Shown in pieces: positions 63,685-64,000 of a stretch of DNA of 64,000 bases. The notes beneath the pieces are model-generated. The model ran no database searches, had not been told where the DNA came from, and saw only the letters and a program-made list of their open reading frames with translations. Each line of letters opens with the position of its first letter. Positions within the stretch are counted from its first letter, which is position 1. The translations under genes and the position numbers were made by a program. Location of the stretch: NCBI RefSeq assembly GCF_005403045.1, contig NZ_BJCL01000002.1:186001-250000 (forward strand), in the 5' to 3' direction. Source of the stretch: Pseudaquabacterium pictum. Its GTDB lineage: Bacteria; Pseudomonadota; Gammaproteobacteria; Burkholderiales; Burkholderiaceae_C.

Positions 63685-64000
63685 TCAACCCGCCTGCGCG
63701 GCCGCGCCTGCCGCCGGGTCGGCCACCACCTCGGCCACCACACGGTGCGAGCCCACCTGCTCGCCCAGGCTGACATGCAGCGCCGCCACCACGCCGGCGA
63801 TCGGCGCGGCATGCACATGCTCCATCTTCATCGCCTCCAGCGTCAGCATCGGCTGGCCGGCGGCCACCCGGTCGCCCACGGCCACCTGCACCGCCACGAC
63901 ACGGCCGTTCATGCTGGCGCGCAGCTTGCCGTCGCTGGCGCCTTCACCGCCGCGGGCGGCCACGGCGCGGCTGAGGTCCTGCACCACCCAGGCGCGGCCG
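63685..64000 (-). CDS. biotin-carrier end of an acyl-CoA carboxylase alpha subunit
   Basis: The 5' part is beyond the window; about 105 C-terminal residues are present. The domain is a biotinyl carrier: [30 protein letters not shown], then [19 protein letters not shown] with the biotinylated lysine in AMKM. It is the C-terminal swinging-arm domain of biotin-dependent carboxylases of the methylcrotonyl-, geranyl- or propionyl-CoA type; the choice cannot be made from this piece. The nearby AtuA-family gene makes a geranyl- or methylcrotonyl-CoA carboxylase attractive, but this is inference. A hairpin follows the stop. Confidence 0.85.
   Translation of the reverse strand, partial: GRAWVVQDLSRAVAARGGEGASDGKLRASMNGRVVAVQVAVGDRVAAGQPMLTLEAMKMEHVHAAPIAGVVAALHVSLGEQVGSHRVVAEVVADPAAGAAAQAG

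Overview
The window is one very GC-rich, gene-dense stretch of a betaproteobacterial chromosome. It most likely comes from a Burkholderiales member of the Leptothrix / Rubrivivax / Ideonella / Sphaerotilaceae type; this is inferred from family resemblance and gene order, not from a search. Supporting signs are the pilU-dapE-prmB order, the run rng-maf-rlmH-rsfS-nadD-hemF-purD-yebC, an nhaR-type regulator divergent from a RaiA-like gene, two PEP-CTERM proteins, and minCDE transcribed as one unit. I found no rRNA, tRNA, CRISPR array, insertion sequence, prophage block or integrase. No gene-free stretch exceeds 300 bases. The longest is 59434-59711, between minC and an atuA-like gene, and it holds a 27-bp perfect palindrome.

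Layout. 1-5269 (+): end of a PilU-type ATPase, dapE, prmB and an ABC-F ATPase joined by 4-bp overlaps, then a DUF4287/DUF5655 gene. 5251-8267 (-): a DUF2868 membrane protein and a DUF3482 GTPase. 8437-9468: an OhrR/Ohr organic-peroxide module with a perfect palindromic operator. 9526-11220: a secreted PEP-CTERM protein behind a Pho-box-like site. 11195-13239: asparaginase, lexA with two tandem SOS-like boxes, and a helix-hairpin-helix protein. 13285-17303: a penicillin-acylase-family protein, two unknown genes and a DUF1993 gene. 17392-20239 (+): a D-2-hydroxyacid dehydrogenase, a split chromate transporter and a LysE exporter. 20246-23102: NhaR-like regulator, RaiA-like, TerB-like, ExoD-like and membrane proteins. 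23109-26078: methyltransferase, aminotransferase, TetR regulator and a solitary LuxR-type HTH.

26170-33261 (-) is a housekeeping block: RNase G, Maf, RlmH, RsfS with a long histone-like tail, NadD, HemF, PurD and YebC. 33372-38997 holds a HerA-like ATPase, a LysR regulator, argC and a LytS/LytTR two-component pair. 39034-42811 looks like an accessory patch: emfourin, a protealysin-like M4 protease and an LpxR-like lipid A deacylase, divergent from an unknown lipoprotein. 42947-45253 holds a DUF2306 membrane protein and glnS.

45273-53840 (-) is a seven-gene co-directional run: HD-GYP response regulator, PAS histidine kinase, double-cupin protein, UbiB-type kinase, phytanoyl-CoA dioxygenase-like protein, and two genes that together make a split VgrG/gpD-gpV spike with no tube, sheath or baseplate genes nearby. 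54015-57519: acyl-CoA dehydrogenase, a second PEP-CTERM protein, a YdcF-like protein and a YgjP-like metallopeptidase. 57516-59433: minE, minD, minC. 59712-64000: an AtuA-family protein, FKBP, a chemoreceptor behind a sigma-28 promoter, and the biotinyl end of an acyl-CoA carboxylase alpha subunit cut by the window edge.

The parts most worth follow-up are the orphan split spike and its seven-gene run, the LpxR/protealysin/emfourin patch, the DUF2868/DUF3482 pair, the histone-like RsfS tail, and several regulatory sites: the OhrR operator with a probably leaderless mRNA, the Pho box, the tandem LexA boxes, the 33-bp AT-rich palindrome at 53903-53935, and the FliA promoter that starts almost at the chemoreceptor ATG.
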